Of a DNA stretch of 64,000 nucleotides, positions 52,326-61,085 are shown piece by piece. Source of the DNA: Pseudaminobacter soli (ex Li et al. 2025) (GTDB lineage Bacteria; Pseudomonadota; Alphaproteobacteria; Rhizobiales; Rhizobiaceae); NCBI RefSeq assembly GCF_003012705.1, contig NZ_PXYL01000009.1:1-64000 (forward strand), given 5' to 3'. The notes beneath the pieces are model-generated. The model saw only the letters and a list, made by a program, of their open reading frames with translations. It was not told where the DNA came from and did not search any database. How positions within the stretch are numbered: position 1 is the first letter of the stretch; each line of letters opens with the position of its first letter. A program made the position numbers and the translations under genes.

Positions 52326-53244
52326 GATGCCCACTCCCGGATTTCGACGCCGCGCGCACATAGACAAGGAGGGCCAGCATGACGCCGCCGGTCAGGGTTA
52401 TGGAAAGTGCCGACCCTAGCGGCCAGTTGCGGCCTTGACCGAACTGGAGCTCGATCAGGTTGCCGAGCATCAGGCTCCTTCCTCCGCCCAGCAGCCGTGG
52501 CGTCACATAGGCTCCAAGTGACGGTATGAAGACCAGGATCGACCCGGCGATGATGCCCGGCCGCACCATCGGGATGATGATACGCCGCAACACCTTGAAG
52601 TTGCTGGCGTAAAGATCTGCCGCCGCCTCGGCGAACCGGAAATCGAATCTCTCGAGGCTCGCGTAGAGCGGCAGGACCATCAGCGGCAGATAGACATAGG
52701 CCATGCCCAGGAGGATGCCGAGGTCCGTGAACATGATCTGAAGCGGCCGCTTTATCGCGCCCAGCCAGAGCAGCGCGCTGTTCAGCACGCCTTCATTGCG
52801 GAACACTTCCTGTATCGCGAAGGTGCGGATCAAGAGGTTAGTCCAGAATGGGAGGGTGATCATGAACAACCAGAAATCCCGCCACCGCCGGTCGCACGTG
52901 GCGATGAAATAGGCGACGGGAAAGCCCAGGAGCAGTGTCACGAGCGTGGTGATCACCGACAGTTTTACTGAACGCCACAGGATGGTCAGATGCGCGTCGG
53001 CGAGTTTTAAGGTGTCATCGAAGACGTCGCGCTCGAAGATGACACTGAACCAGCCATCAAGCGAGAATTGCCAGTATTTCACGTCACCGTAGTCGCCCTT
53101 GACCATGAAGGAGTAGAGCACGACCACGACAAGCGGCCCGATCGCTGCAAGCAGCACGATCGCCAGGGCTGGAGCGGCAAGCCACCAGCGGTTTCGGACA
53201 TCCGCGCGCGCGGCGGCAGTGGCGATCTCGGCAGCGTTCGCCAT
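52318..53244 (-). CDS. ABC transporter permease, PotB type
   Basis: A 308-residue PotB-like permease with six membrane segments; EAA loop FAEAAADLYASNFKVLRRII. It starts two bases after the ATPase stop. Pairs with the PotC-like permease encoded next. Confidence 0.91.
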   Translation of the reverse strand: MANAAEIATAAARADVRNRWWLAAPALAIVLLAAIGPLVVVVLYSFMVKGDYGDVKYWQFSLDGWFSVIFERDVFDDTLKLADAHLTILWRSVKLSVITTLVTLLLGFPVAYFIATCDRRWRDFWLFMITLPFWTNLLIRTFAIQEVFRNEGVLNSALLWLGAIKRPLQIMFTDLGILLGMAYVYLPLMVLPLYASLERFDFRFAEAAADLYASNFKVLRRIIIPMVRPGIIAGSILVFIPSLGAYVTPRLLGGGRSLMLGNLIELQFGQGRNWPLGSALSITLTGGVMLALLVYVRAASKSGSGHHG

Positions 53245-53246
53245 GG

Positions 53247-54332
53247 TCAGTTCCTCAGAATCTGGGCTGCGGCCAGATCGAAAGCCACGCCGACCGTCGC
53301 GCCGGCCACAAGGGCCGCGTCCTGCAGCGGACTGTTCTGGCGGCGCACCACGAACCGGTCGCCATGGGCAAGTCGTACGTGCAGATGGGTGTCTGTGCCG
53401 AAGTAGACGATGCTTTCGAGCGTTCCACTCAGAGGCGATGGCCGTCCGTCGGCGTGGACCTCTGCATGCTCGGGACGGACAATGATCGTCACCTTGCCCT
53501 GCTGCGGCGCGGTGTCCGGTAGCCGCGCCAAAATATCAGCGCCCGACGCCAGCCTGACCTGTGCCCGATCCTTGGTGGCAACTATGATCTCGCCGCTCAG
53601 AAAATTTGCTTCGCCTATGAAGTCGGCGACGAACCGGTCGCCGGGGCAATCGTAGATCTCGCGTGGGTTACCCACTTGCAGGACACGACCGCCAGAAAGA
53701 ACCGCGATGCGGTCCGACATGGTCAGCGCCTCTTCTTGGTCGTGGGTGACGAAAATGAAGGTAATGCCGGTTTCGAGTTGAAGGCGCTTCAGCTCGATCT
53801 GCATTTCCTTTCGCAACTTATAGTCCAGAGCGCTAAGCGGTTCGTCCAGAAGCAGCACCTTGGGCGTTGGAGCAAGGGCGCGGGCCAGTGCCACGCGCTG
53901 CTGCTGGCCGCCGGAAAGCTCAGTAGTCCTCCGGTGCCTGAGGCCCTCCATCCGCACAAGGCGCAGCATCTCGTCCACACGTGCCGCGATCTCCGCCTTC
54001 GGCCTGCCTAGCATCTCCAGACCGAAACCGATGTTCTGGCTGGCGGTCATGTGCGGGAACAGCGCATAGTTCTGGAACACGGTGTTGATAGGCCGCTGAT
54101 AGGGCGGCAGCGTCGCAATATCCTTGCCGTGCAGTTGGATCGTGCCGGCCGTTGGATATTCGAAGCCGGCGATCAGCCGCAGAAGCGTGGTCTTGCCACA
54201 GCCCGACGGACCGAGAAGCGTGAAGAACTCATTTTTGCGGATCGATAAGGAGACGCCGTCCAGGGCCTTGAAAGCGTCCCCGAATAGCTTGGTGACATCA
54301 CAGATTTCGATTGCGGACTTTTCTTCTGGCAA
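53247..54332 (-). CDS. ABC transporter ATP-binding protein, PotA type
   Basis: A 361-residue ATPase: Walker [11 protein letters not shown]-loop [12 protein letters not shown], signature [15 protein letters not shown], Walker [17 protein letters not shown]-loop [12 protein letters not shown] and a C-terminal TOBE domain (about 275-355). TTG 54332 is the likely start with AGGGGG upstream; the frame is open to 54425 but crosses the operator candidate. First gene of the six-gene operon down to the TetR gene. Confidence 0.91.
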   Translation of the reverse strand: MPEEKSAIEICDVTKLFGDAFKALDGVSLSIRKNEFFTLLGPSGCGKTTLLRLIAGFEYPTAGTIQLHGKDIATLPPYQRPINTVFQNYALFPHMTASQNIGFGLEMLGRPKAEIAARVDEMLRLVRMEGLRHRRTTELSGGQQQRVALARALAPTPKVLLLDEPLSALDYKLRKEMQIELKRLQLETGITFIFVTHDQEEALTMSDRIAVLSGGRVLQVGNPREIYDCPGDRFVADFIGEANFLSGEIIVATKDRAQVRLASGADILARLPDTAPQQGKVTIIVRPEHAEVHADGRPSPLSGTLESIVYFGTDTHLHVRLAHGDRFVVRRQNSPLQDAALVAGATVGVAFDLAAAQILRN

Positions 54333-54410
54333 AGCGCATGTCCCCCTGCTGAGCCACTGCCACCGGATGATCGGGGCTGATGTCCTGTTAGGGTCAACAT
54401 AAAAATAGAC

Positions 54411-54424
54411 TGACTGTTTAGTCA
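54411..54424. promoter_or_regulatory. TGACT-N4-AGTCA dyad, candidate TetR operator
   Basis: TGACT (54411-54415) and AGTCA (54420-54424) form a perfect 5-bp dyad with four central bases, about 80 bases before the first gene of the Pot/amidase/TetR operon. The flanks are AT-rich. TetR repressors often bind such short dyads. The ten bases TTGACTAAAC of its minus strand recur at 54775-54784. Confidence 0.4.
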
Positions 54425-54848
54425 ATTAGTTTTTGGATCTTTGATGCAACCATTTTGCCAAAGCATTTCAGTCTATGACGGGTCGGAACATCTTACGTGG
54501 TGCAGCGCAAACCGGTTTGTCGCAATCTCGCACAGTATGCACTTGAAGCCCCCTGGGTTTGGCGTCAGGTGGCCACCGCTGCGTTGACGCCCTGGAAGTA
54601 TTGAGCTGGCGTTGAATGAGTCGTGCCTGTCGCCCCGTGATCAGCACGAAGCGACAGACCCAGCGCTACCAGCTTTATTGGAACATGTCGGACATTGAAC
54701 GGCCAACGATGCGGCTGGAGGCAATGAATGTAGTAGCATCAGCTTATAGTTCTCAGTATGACAGGGATACTCCGTTGACTAAACCGGCCACCGAGCCGGC
54801 GAGGAAGCGGATAGGTGACCTGTCGATCAACATGCCGAGGGAGTGACT
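54425..54848. other. Divergent intergenic region before the GntR gene
   Basis: About 420 bases. A plus-strand frame from ATG 54616 to 54846 (76 codons) has no recognisable family and no ribosome site; I would not call it a gene. The copy of TTGACTAAAC at 54775-54784 may be a half-site for the regulator of the neighbouring operon. No hairpin or repeat otherwise. Confidence 0.35.
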
Positions 54849-55724
54849 TTGGCTCAGAGGCAAAAACAGATCGCATCCCGGGAGAGCGAGGAGCGGAAAC
54901 TCCGCTATCAGCTTGTCTACGACTGGATCCTCGATTTCATCGCCACGAATGGTCTAACCGGCGGCGACAAGCTACCCAGTACGACGGAACTGGCCCAGTT
55001 GACGGGCGTCAGCCTGATCTCTGTGCGCCACGCGTTGGATAAGCTGGAACATGCCGGAAAGATCCATCGCCATCAGGGAATTGGCACCTTCGTCGCCCGA
55101 GACCGAATCGTCAGCGAGCCCAGTCGGGCCGGCCGTCTCCTCGAGACGCTATCGCCCTCGGGCGGCGGACCCGACCTTGCGACAGAGGTGCTCCAGATCA
55201 ACATCGGATTGCCGAGCCCGGAGATCGCCAAGGCGCTGTCGATAGAGCTGGGTCAGCCAGTCTGGGAGATCATTCGGCGCCGCAGCTTGCGGACGGCACC
55301 TGCGATCCTTGAGCAGGCAGTACTGCCACTCAGCCTGGTGCCCGCAATCGACGAGAAGGAGTTGGAAGCGGGCGACTCGCTGTATGGGTTGCTTGCTGAC
55401 CGCTACGGGCTTCGAGACGACTATGTAGAGCAGTCATTGGAAGTCGACAGGCCGACGACAACGGAGCGCGAAGCACTCGATCTCGGTTCGCGCGACCAGG
55501 TTGTGCGTATAAGAGGCGTTTCCTTCACTGGCGATGGCAAGGCTTTCGATTGCTATCAGCAAACCTACAAGGCCTCGGATTTCGTGTTCTACATGTCTGG
55601 CTCGGGAAGCCGGCGCTTGCTGCAACCCACCGACATGAAACAGTGGGTGGTGCTGCCATTGCACGGCGGCAAACGGCCCACACCGCCGGCCGGGAAGAAA
55701 GCGGCCGGTCGCTCAGGCCGCTGA
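54849..55724 (+). CDS. GntR-family regulator with UTRA domain (HutC group)
   Basis: A protein of about 291 residues: GntR winged helix at about 15-85 (LPSTTELAQLTGVSLISVRH, HRHQGIGTFVA) and a UTRA effector domain at about 110-260 (PVWEIIRRRSLRTAPAILEQ). TTG 54849 has GAGGGAG just upstream; GTG 54843 overlaps that site. Its 3' end overlaps the 3' end of the convergent peptide ATPase gene by 12 bases. It is probably the regulator of the adjacent peptide import and peptidase genes. Confidence 0.88.
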   Translation: MAQRQKQIASRESEERKLRYQLVYDWILDFIATNGLTGGDKLPSTTELAQLTGVSLISVRHALDKLEHAGKIHRHQGIGTFVARDRIVSEPSRAGRLLETLSPSGGGPDLATEVLQINIGLPSPEIAKALSIELGQPVWEIIRRRSLRTAPAILEQAVLPLSLVPAIDEKELEAGDSLYGLLADRYGLRDDYVEQSLEVDRPTTTEREALDLGSRDQVVRIRGVSFTGDGKAFDCYQQTYKASDFVFYMSGSGSRRLLQPTDMKQWVVLPLHGGKRPTPPAGKKAAGRSGR

Positions 55725-57398
55725 ATCGCCGAAGCCAGACCGGTCAGGGTCCGGATGGGGAATGCTGGCAAGCAGCGCCCGCGTATAGGGGGCTCGCGGA
55801 GAACGGACGACCGTGGCGGCATCCCCTTCTTCCACGATCCGGCCCTGATGCATGACCGCAACGCGGTCGGCATAGTTCGCCGCTGTCGAAAGATCGTGTG
55901 TGATCATCAAGATACCCATTCTGGAATCGGCGCGCAGTTCGTTCAGGAGTTCGAGCACTCCGGCACGCACCGATACATCCAGCATGGAAACCGGCTCGTC
56001 GGCCAGAAGCAGCTCCGGCTTGAGCACGATGGCAGCGGCAATCGCCACACGCTGCCGCTGGCCCCCGGAAAGCTCATGCGGAAACCGGCCGAGATAGCGC
56101 TGCACCGGCGTCAATCCGACCCGGTCGAGCGCGGCGCTGACCAGGGTCTCGCGTTCTTTCGCCGTGGCGCCGATGCCGTGGACGCGTAGCGGTTCCTCGA
56201 CTGTGGAGCGCACACGATAGCGCAGGTCGAGAGACTCGTAAGGGTCTTGGTAGATCATCTGGACTTGGCGACGCAGTGGTCGCCATTGCCGGCTGGTAAG
56301 AGACGTGACGTCACGGCCGTTGATCTGGATGGAGCCGCCACGTGGCCTTATCATACCAAGAACGGCCTGCAGGGTAGTTGTCTTGCCGCTACCGGACTGA
56401 CCGACGAGTGCGACCATCTCGCCACGCTTGACGCGTAGCGAAACGTCATCGACAGCGACGGGGGCCTCTGCAGGACGCCCGCGTACCATGTCGCCGAAGG
56501 TGCGGCTGCGCAGGTAAGACACACTGAGGCCACGCACGTCGAGCAGCGGCGCGTTTTGGGGCACTTCGCTTGGAGGCGTGGAGACGCGCCGCGGGGCTTG
56601 TGCCGCGGCGAAGACATCTGGCGTCGCGTCGAAGAGCTTGCGCGTGTATTCGTGCTTCGGGCGATGATAGAGGTCTGCGACCCGCCCCTGTTCAATCACC
56701 TCGCCTTTCAGCATCACCGCCGCCCGATGGCAGGATTGGGCAACGACGGCCAGGTCGTGGGTGACAAGGATGAGCGCGAGGTTCAGTTCCTTGCTGAGCC
56801 GCACCAGGAGCTTCATCACCTGGTCCTGCACCATAACATCCAATGCCGTCGTCGGCTCGTCGGCCAGAAGCACCTTCGGTTCACACGCGAGCGCCATGGC
56901 GATCATGGCGCGCTGGCGCATGCCACCAGAGAACTGATGCGGGAAGCGCGAGGCGTGATCGGCAGGAATGCCAACCAATTCTAGCAGTTCCCCGATGCGG
57001 CGCGACATGGCGACACCGCGCGCAACGCCATGCACCTGCATGGCCTCGGCGATCTGCCAGCCAATAGTCTTTACTGGATTGAAGGCGCTCATCGCGCCCT
57101 GGAACACCATGGCGATGTCCTTCCAGCGGTGTGGGGCGACGCTCAGCTCACCATCGCGTAGGATGTCTTTTCGATCGAGAATGATCCGGCCCGACACCTC
57201 GGCGTTGCTCGTCAGCAGTCCCATGGCGGCGAGAATGGTGGTCGTCTTGCCGGAACCAGATTCACCCACCAGCCCCAAACGTTCTCCGGGGGCGAGTTCC
57301 AGATTGACGTTCTTCACGACATGAAATTCGGCGCGTCGCACACCCACATCGGTGCCGAACCATATGTTCAAATCCTGGATTGCCAAGGCGCTGTTCAA
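55713..57398 (-). CDS. Dipeptide/oligopeptide ABC transporter, fused double ATP-binding protein
   Basis: A 561-residue fusion of the DppD- and DppF-type ATPases. First module at about 5-260: Walker A GESGSGKTT, signature FSGGMRQRAMIAMAL, Walker B VLLADEPTTALD, then the QGRVADLYHRPKHEYTRKL tail. Second module at about 290-550: Walker A GQSGSGKTT, signature LSGGQRQRVAIAAAI, Walker B LLLADEPVSMLD. It is the last gene of the minus-strand permease operon and forms a complete ATPase pair in one chain. Confidence 0.92.
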   Translation of the reverse strand: MNSALAIQDLNIWFGTDVGVRRAEFHVVKNVNLELAPGERLGLVGESGSGKTTTILAAMGLLTSNAEVSGRIILDRKDILRDGELSVAPHRWKDIAMVFQGAMSAFNPVKTIGWQIAEAMQVHGVARGVAMSRRIGELLELVGIPADHASRFPHQFSGGMRQRAMIAMALACEPKVLLADEPTTALDVMVQDQVMKLLVRLSKELNLALILVTHDLAVVAQSCHRAAVMLKGEVIEQGRVADLYHRPKHEYTRKLFDATPDVFAAAQAPRRVSTPPSEVPQNAPLLDVRGLSVSYLRSRTFGDMVRGRPAEAPVAVDDVSLRVKRGEMVALVGQSGSGKTTTLQAVLGMIRPRGGSIQINGRDVTSLTSRQWRPLRRQVQMIYQDPYESLDLRYRVRSTVEEPLRVHGIGATAKERETLVSAALDRVGLTPVQRYLGRFPHELSGGQRQRVAIAAAIVLKPELLLADEPVSMLDVSVRAGVLELLNELRADSRMGILMITHDLSTAANYADRVAVMHQGRIVEEGDAATVVRSPRAPYTRALLASIPHPDPDRSGFGDSAA

Positions 57399-57410
57399 GC
57401 TGGGGCTCCT

Positions 57411-58361
57411 TCATACAGCATCCGGTCCCCTTCCGACGAGCGGGCGCAATTTCCAGCCGTGCAAAGAGAGATACGAGACTTTGAGCCGCGGGTTCAGCCC
57501 GTCCTCGATCGAGCGCCCCAACATGTAGCAACCCATGATCAGGACGGCGACGGCGACGCCGGCCGGCACGATGGCCCACCAGGCGCCGCTGCTGACGGCC
57601 GCACGGTCGAATGCGTGCTCCATGATTGTACCCCAGGTGATCGCCGTGGGATCCGAAAGGCCGAGGAACGCGAGCGCCGTCTCGTTGAAGATTGCGACTG
57701 TGATGGCAAGCACCGTGTTGGCGACCAGGAGCGGCCCGACCTGCGGGATGATGTGACGGACGATGATATGTAAATGGCTGGCACCCAATGCCTCGACGCG
57801 CTTCACATAGACCCGCTCGCGTAGGCTCTTGACCTGGGCGCGGATGAGCCGGGCGGTACTCGTCCACATCAGGACGCCGATAACGACGATGACATGCGAC
57901 AGGCTGGGACCCCAAACCGCCGCGATCACGATCATCAGCACGATCTGAGGTATGACCAGGAAATAGTCGGTGACTCGCATGAGCACGACATCCAACCAGC
58001 CGCCGAAATAGCCTGACAAGACGCCGACCGTCGCGCCAATGCCGATGGCGATCAGGGTCGCGGTCGCGCCAACGATCATCGAAATGCGCCCGCCGCGCAG
58101 CACCAAGCTGAACACGTCGATGCCGCCATCATCACAGCCGAACCAATGCTGCCAGGACGGCGGCTCGAATACGGCGCAGGTGGCTTCATGGATAGTGTAG
58201 GGCTCGATGAGCGGTGCGATGAGAGCCAGCACGGTGAAGAAGCTGACGATGGCGAGGCCCGCAAGGGCGGCTGGCTGATGCACCACATCCCTCAACATCG
58301 GCCAGAAGCCGAAGCGCACCACGAGTTCTGGGGAGGGCGTCCCAGGCGTGGAGAGGGTCAT
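57411..58361 (-). CDS. Peptide-type ABC transporter permease (DppC-like)
   Basis: A 316-residue DppC-type permease with about six membrane segments and the EAA loop RVEALGASHLHIIVRHIIPQ. ATG 58361 overlaps the stop of the DppB-like gene (ATGA), which decides the start. The N-terminal OppC-type segment VVHQPAALAGLAIVSFFTV is present. Confidence 0.91.
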   Translation of the reverse strand: MTLSTPGTPSPELVVRFGFWPMLRDVVHQPAALAGLAIVSFFTVLALIAPLIEPYTIHEATCAVFEPPSWQHWFGCDDGGIDVFSLVLRGGRISMIVGATATLIAIGIGATVGVLSGYFGGWLDVVLMRVTDYFLVIPQIVLMIVIAAVWGPSLSHVIVVIGVLMWTSTARLIRAQVKSLRERVYVKRVEALGASHLHIIVRHIIPQVGPLLVANTVLAITVAIFNETALAFLGLSDPTAITWGTIMEHAFDRAAVSSGAWWAIVPAGVAVAVLIMGCYMLGRSIEDGLNPRLKVSYLSLHGWKLRPLVGRGPDAV

Positions 58362-59320
58362 GTCGCTATCCGGGGATCGAGCTTGTGGTAGATCAGGTCG
58401 GCGAAGAGGTTGAAGGTGATCACCACGACGGTGATGGCCAGAAAGCCCCCTTGCAGCATTGGGTAGTCGCGCTTGAGCACGGCGGTATAGAGCGCGCGAC
58501 CGATGCCGGGCCATGAAAAAATCACCTCGATCAGGATTGAGCCGGTGACGATGGCGCCGAGCGACATCGCCACCATGGTGACGATGGGCAGCATGGCATT
58601 GCGAAGCGCGTGCGCGCGGATCAGCCTACCGCGCGGCACGCCCTTGGCTTTAGCCGTCAGAATGTAATCCTCCCCCAAGGTTTCCAGCATCGCCGAGCGT
58701 ACGATGAGCGCGTTCTCCGCATAGAGTGTCAGCGCCAGCGTGGTTACCGGCAGGATCATGTGCTTGAGCATGTCAAGGAAGGCGTCCCAGCGTGAGCCGC
58801 CGATGGCGAAGGGGTCGTTCATGCCGGCAGCCGGCAGGATTCCCGCGAATGCTATCAGGAGCATCATCCCGAGGAACTGCGTGGGAAAGGCATAGAACAA
58901 TACAGCGATGTTGGTGCTGAGATGATCGATTGCGCTGCCGCGTCTCACAGCGGAAACCACGCCCGCCGCGATGCCGATCACCAGTGCCAGAATAGTTCCG
59001 AGCGCCACCATGGGGATGGTGTTGGCGAACGCCTCGATCAGGTTGTCGAAGACGGGTTGGCGATTCATGTAAGATACGCCGAGGTTACCGTGCAGTGTCT
59101 GCCCGAGGTAGAGCAGGTATTGCTCCCACAGCGGCTTATCCAGCCCGAACTGTGCGATCAGGGCCTGTTTCAGGGCGGGCGAGGCGTTCGGCACGCGCGA
59201 TATCTGGCTGACCGGGCCGCCCGGAAGGACGCGAAAGAGAACGAAATTCAGCGTCAGGGCGACAAAAACCGTGACGACGGCAAAACCAACACGCTTCCAT
59301 ACATAGCCTGAGCCTTGCAA
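58358..59320 (-). CDS. Peptide-type ABC transporter permease (DppB-like)
   Basis: A 320-residue DppB-type permease with six membrane segments; EAA loop AKAKGVPRGRLIRAHALRNA. TTG 59320 is the start, with GGGAGGAG eight bases upstream. Heads the permease-ATPase operon, divergent from the binding protein gene. Confidence 0.92.
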   Translation of the reverse strand: MQGSGYVWKRVGFAVVTVFVALTLNFVLFRVLPGGPVSQISRVPNASPALKQALIAQFGLDKPLWEQYLLYLGQTLHGNLGVSYMNRQPVFDNLIEAFANTIPMVALGTILALVIGIAAGVVSAVRRGSAIDHLSTNIAVLFYAFPTQFLGMMLLIAFAGILPAAGMNDPFAIGGSRWDAFLDMLKHMILPVTTLALTLYAENALIVRSAMLETLGEDYILTAKAKGVPRGRLIRAHALRNAMLPIVTMVAMSLGAIVTGSILIEVIFSWPGIGRALYTAVLKRDYPMLQGGFLAITVVVITFNLFADLIYHKLDPRIAT

Positions 59321-59369
59321 TGTCTGCGCTCCTCCCAGCGTCTTGACATGAACTCATCATACTCAGTAG

Positions 59370-59382
59370 CCTGAATATCAGG
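59370..59382. promoter_or_regulatory. CCTGA-ATA-TCAGG palindrome between divergent peptide genes
   Basis: A perfect 5-bp dyad with three central bases lies midway in the gap between the DppB-like gene and the binding protein gene. It could serve the neighbouring GntR/UTRA regulator, whose family binds short symmetric sites. No second copy was found near the GntR gene. Confidence 0.25.
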
Positions 59383-59424
59383 CAAGTACCCATTCCTGGA
59401 AATCTTGCATCTCGGGAGATGCCC

Positions 59425-61083
59425 ATGAACAATCCTCACCAGAGTTGGAACATTCGCATCCTAACAATCGCCGCGACGATGATCACCGCGGCGACCTTTC
59501 AGGTCTCGTCCGCGCCCGTTGCCTCAGCGGCCGAGATCCTGCGCATCGGCACCACGCAGCCCATCGACTCCCTCAATCCGTTCGTTTCGGATTCTGACTA
59601 CAGTTCCGTCATGTACCAGTATGTCTATCCCCATCTGACGGAATACGATGCCAAGCTTGAGATCGTGTCGTCCTTCGCAACAAAATGGGAAACCTCCGCC
59701 GACGGCAAGACTTGGACCTTTCATACTGTCCCAGGGGCAAGCTGGTCAGACGGCGAGCCGCTGGGGGCAAAGGATGCCGCCTTTACCTTCAATATGATCC
59801 GCAAGTTTGAGGGCGGTGCCACCGGTAAGCTGGCCGGCTGGATCGCCCACATGACGGACGCCAAGGCCACTGATGAGAATACGTTGGTACTCACCTATGA
59901 GCTGCCGGTCGCGAACGTGCTGACGCAACTGCAAGCCCTGCCCATCCTGCCACAACATGTCTGGGAGCCGCTGACGGAGGGCAATGGTGAGCAGATCTCG
60001 ACCTTTCCCAACGCCGCCCCGGTGGTCTCGGGCGGCCCCTTCACGCTGACCCGGCACGACAACGAGCAGATCGCTCTGTTTGCGCGCAATCCGAACTGGT
60101 GGGGCGAGAAGAAGCCAATCATCGACGGTTTCGGTCTTCAGTTCTTTGCCAATGACGATGCCATGATCACGGCGCTGGTCACCGACAAGCTCGACATGAT
60201 CGGGGAGCAGACGCCACCAACCGCCGTTGAGACCCTGAAAAAGGCCGGCATGACGGTATCCAGCGGACCGGGTGTCGGACTGAAGACGCTGATCATCAAT
60301 ACCAGCCCCGACAAGCCCAAGAACCGGGAACTACTCGACCCACAAGTGCGCGAGGCGCTGGAATACGCCATCGACCGTGAGACGATCGACAACATCGTCT
60401 GGCTTGGCTTCTCCACGCCGGGCTCGACCATCGTAGCGCCTGCAACCGGCTTCCACGACGAAGCTATCAAGCCGCTGCCTTACGACACTGACAAGGCCAA
60501 CGAGATCCTGGACGGCAAAGGTTTCAAGAAGGACAGCAATGGCATCCGCCTGGTGGATGACAGGCGCATGTCCTACGAGGTGATCTTCCCCACCGAGGAG
60601 AATGGCACCGGCGACCGCGCCTTCCAGATCATCCAAGCTGGCTTCAAGAAGATCGGCGTAGAGGTCACCCAGCGCAAGATGGACCCAGGTGCTGCCACCG
60701 AGGCTATCCAGGCGCCCGACATCAAGTATCTCGACTTCGATTTCGCCATGTGGAATTGGGTGCCCCCGTTGGAACCGGATTTCGTGCTGAGCATCGTGAC
60801 CTGTGCGGCGCGCGGCGGCAATAGCGACAGCGGCTATTGCAACGCCGATTATGACAAGATGTATGCCAGGCAGGGCACCCTGCTCGACAAGAACGAGCGG
60901 CGCGCCGAAATCTCGGCGATGCAGAAGCATATTTTCGAGGCACGCCCCTATATCGTGCTCAACTATCCCAATGTCATTGAGGCCCACAGCCCGAAATGGG
61001 ACGGCTTCGTGCTTTCGCCGCTGGTCGGTTCGGTAAACAATCTCTCGACCGAAACACTCATGAACGTCCACAAGGTGCAGTAG
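59425..61083 (+). CDS. Peptide-type ABC transporter substrate-binding protein
   Basis: A binding protein of about 552 residues, SBP family 5 (DppA/OppA). The Sec signal ends near VASAAEIL; LRIGTTQPIDSLNPFVS and the FHTVPGASWSDGEPLGAKDA stretch are the family hallmarks. ATG 59425 follows GGGAG by six bases; ATG 59419 abuts it. It starts the plus-strand operon with an aminopeptidase and a serine hydrolase. Confidence 0.92.
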   Translation: MNNPHQSWNIRILTIAATMITAATFQVSSAPVASAAEILRIGTTQPIDSLNPFVSDSDYSSVMYQYVYPHLTEYDAKLEIVSSFATKWETSADGKTWTFHTVPGASWSDGEPLGAKDAAFTFNMIRKFEGGATGKLAGWIAHMTDAKATDENTLVLTYELPVANVLTQLQALPILPQHVWEPLTEGNGEQISTFPNAAPVVSGGPFTLTRHDNEQIALFARNPNWWGEKKPIIDGFGLQFFANDDAMITALVTDKLDMIGEQTPPTAVETLKKAGMTVSSGPGVGLKTLIINTSPDKPKNRELLDPQVREALEYAIDRETIDNIVWLGFSTPGSTIVAPATGFHDEAIKPLPYDTDKANEILDGKGFKKDSNGIRLVDDRRMSYEVIFPTEENGTGDRAFQIIQAGFKKIGVEVTQRKMDPGAATEAIQAPDIKYLDFDFAMWNWVPPLEPDFVLSIVTCAARGGNSDSGYCNADYDKMYARQGTLLDKNERRAEISAMQKHIFEARPYIVLNYPNVIEAHSPKWDGFVLSPLVGSVNNLSTETLMNVHKVQ

Positions 61084-61085
61084 GC

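Noticed and set aside
54616-54846. A 76-codon plus-strand frame before the GntR gene
   Set aside because: No ribosome site, no recognisable motif, and it occupies the expected regulatory region between divergent operons.
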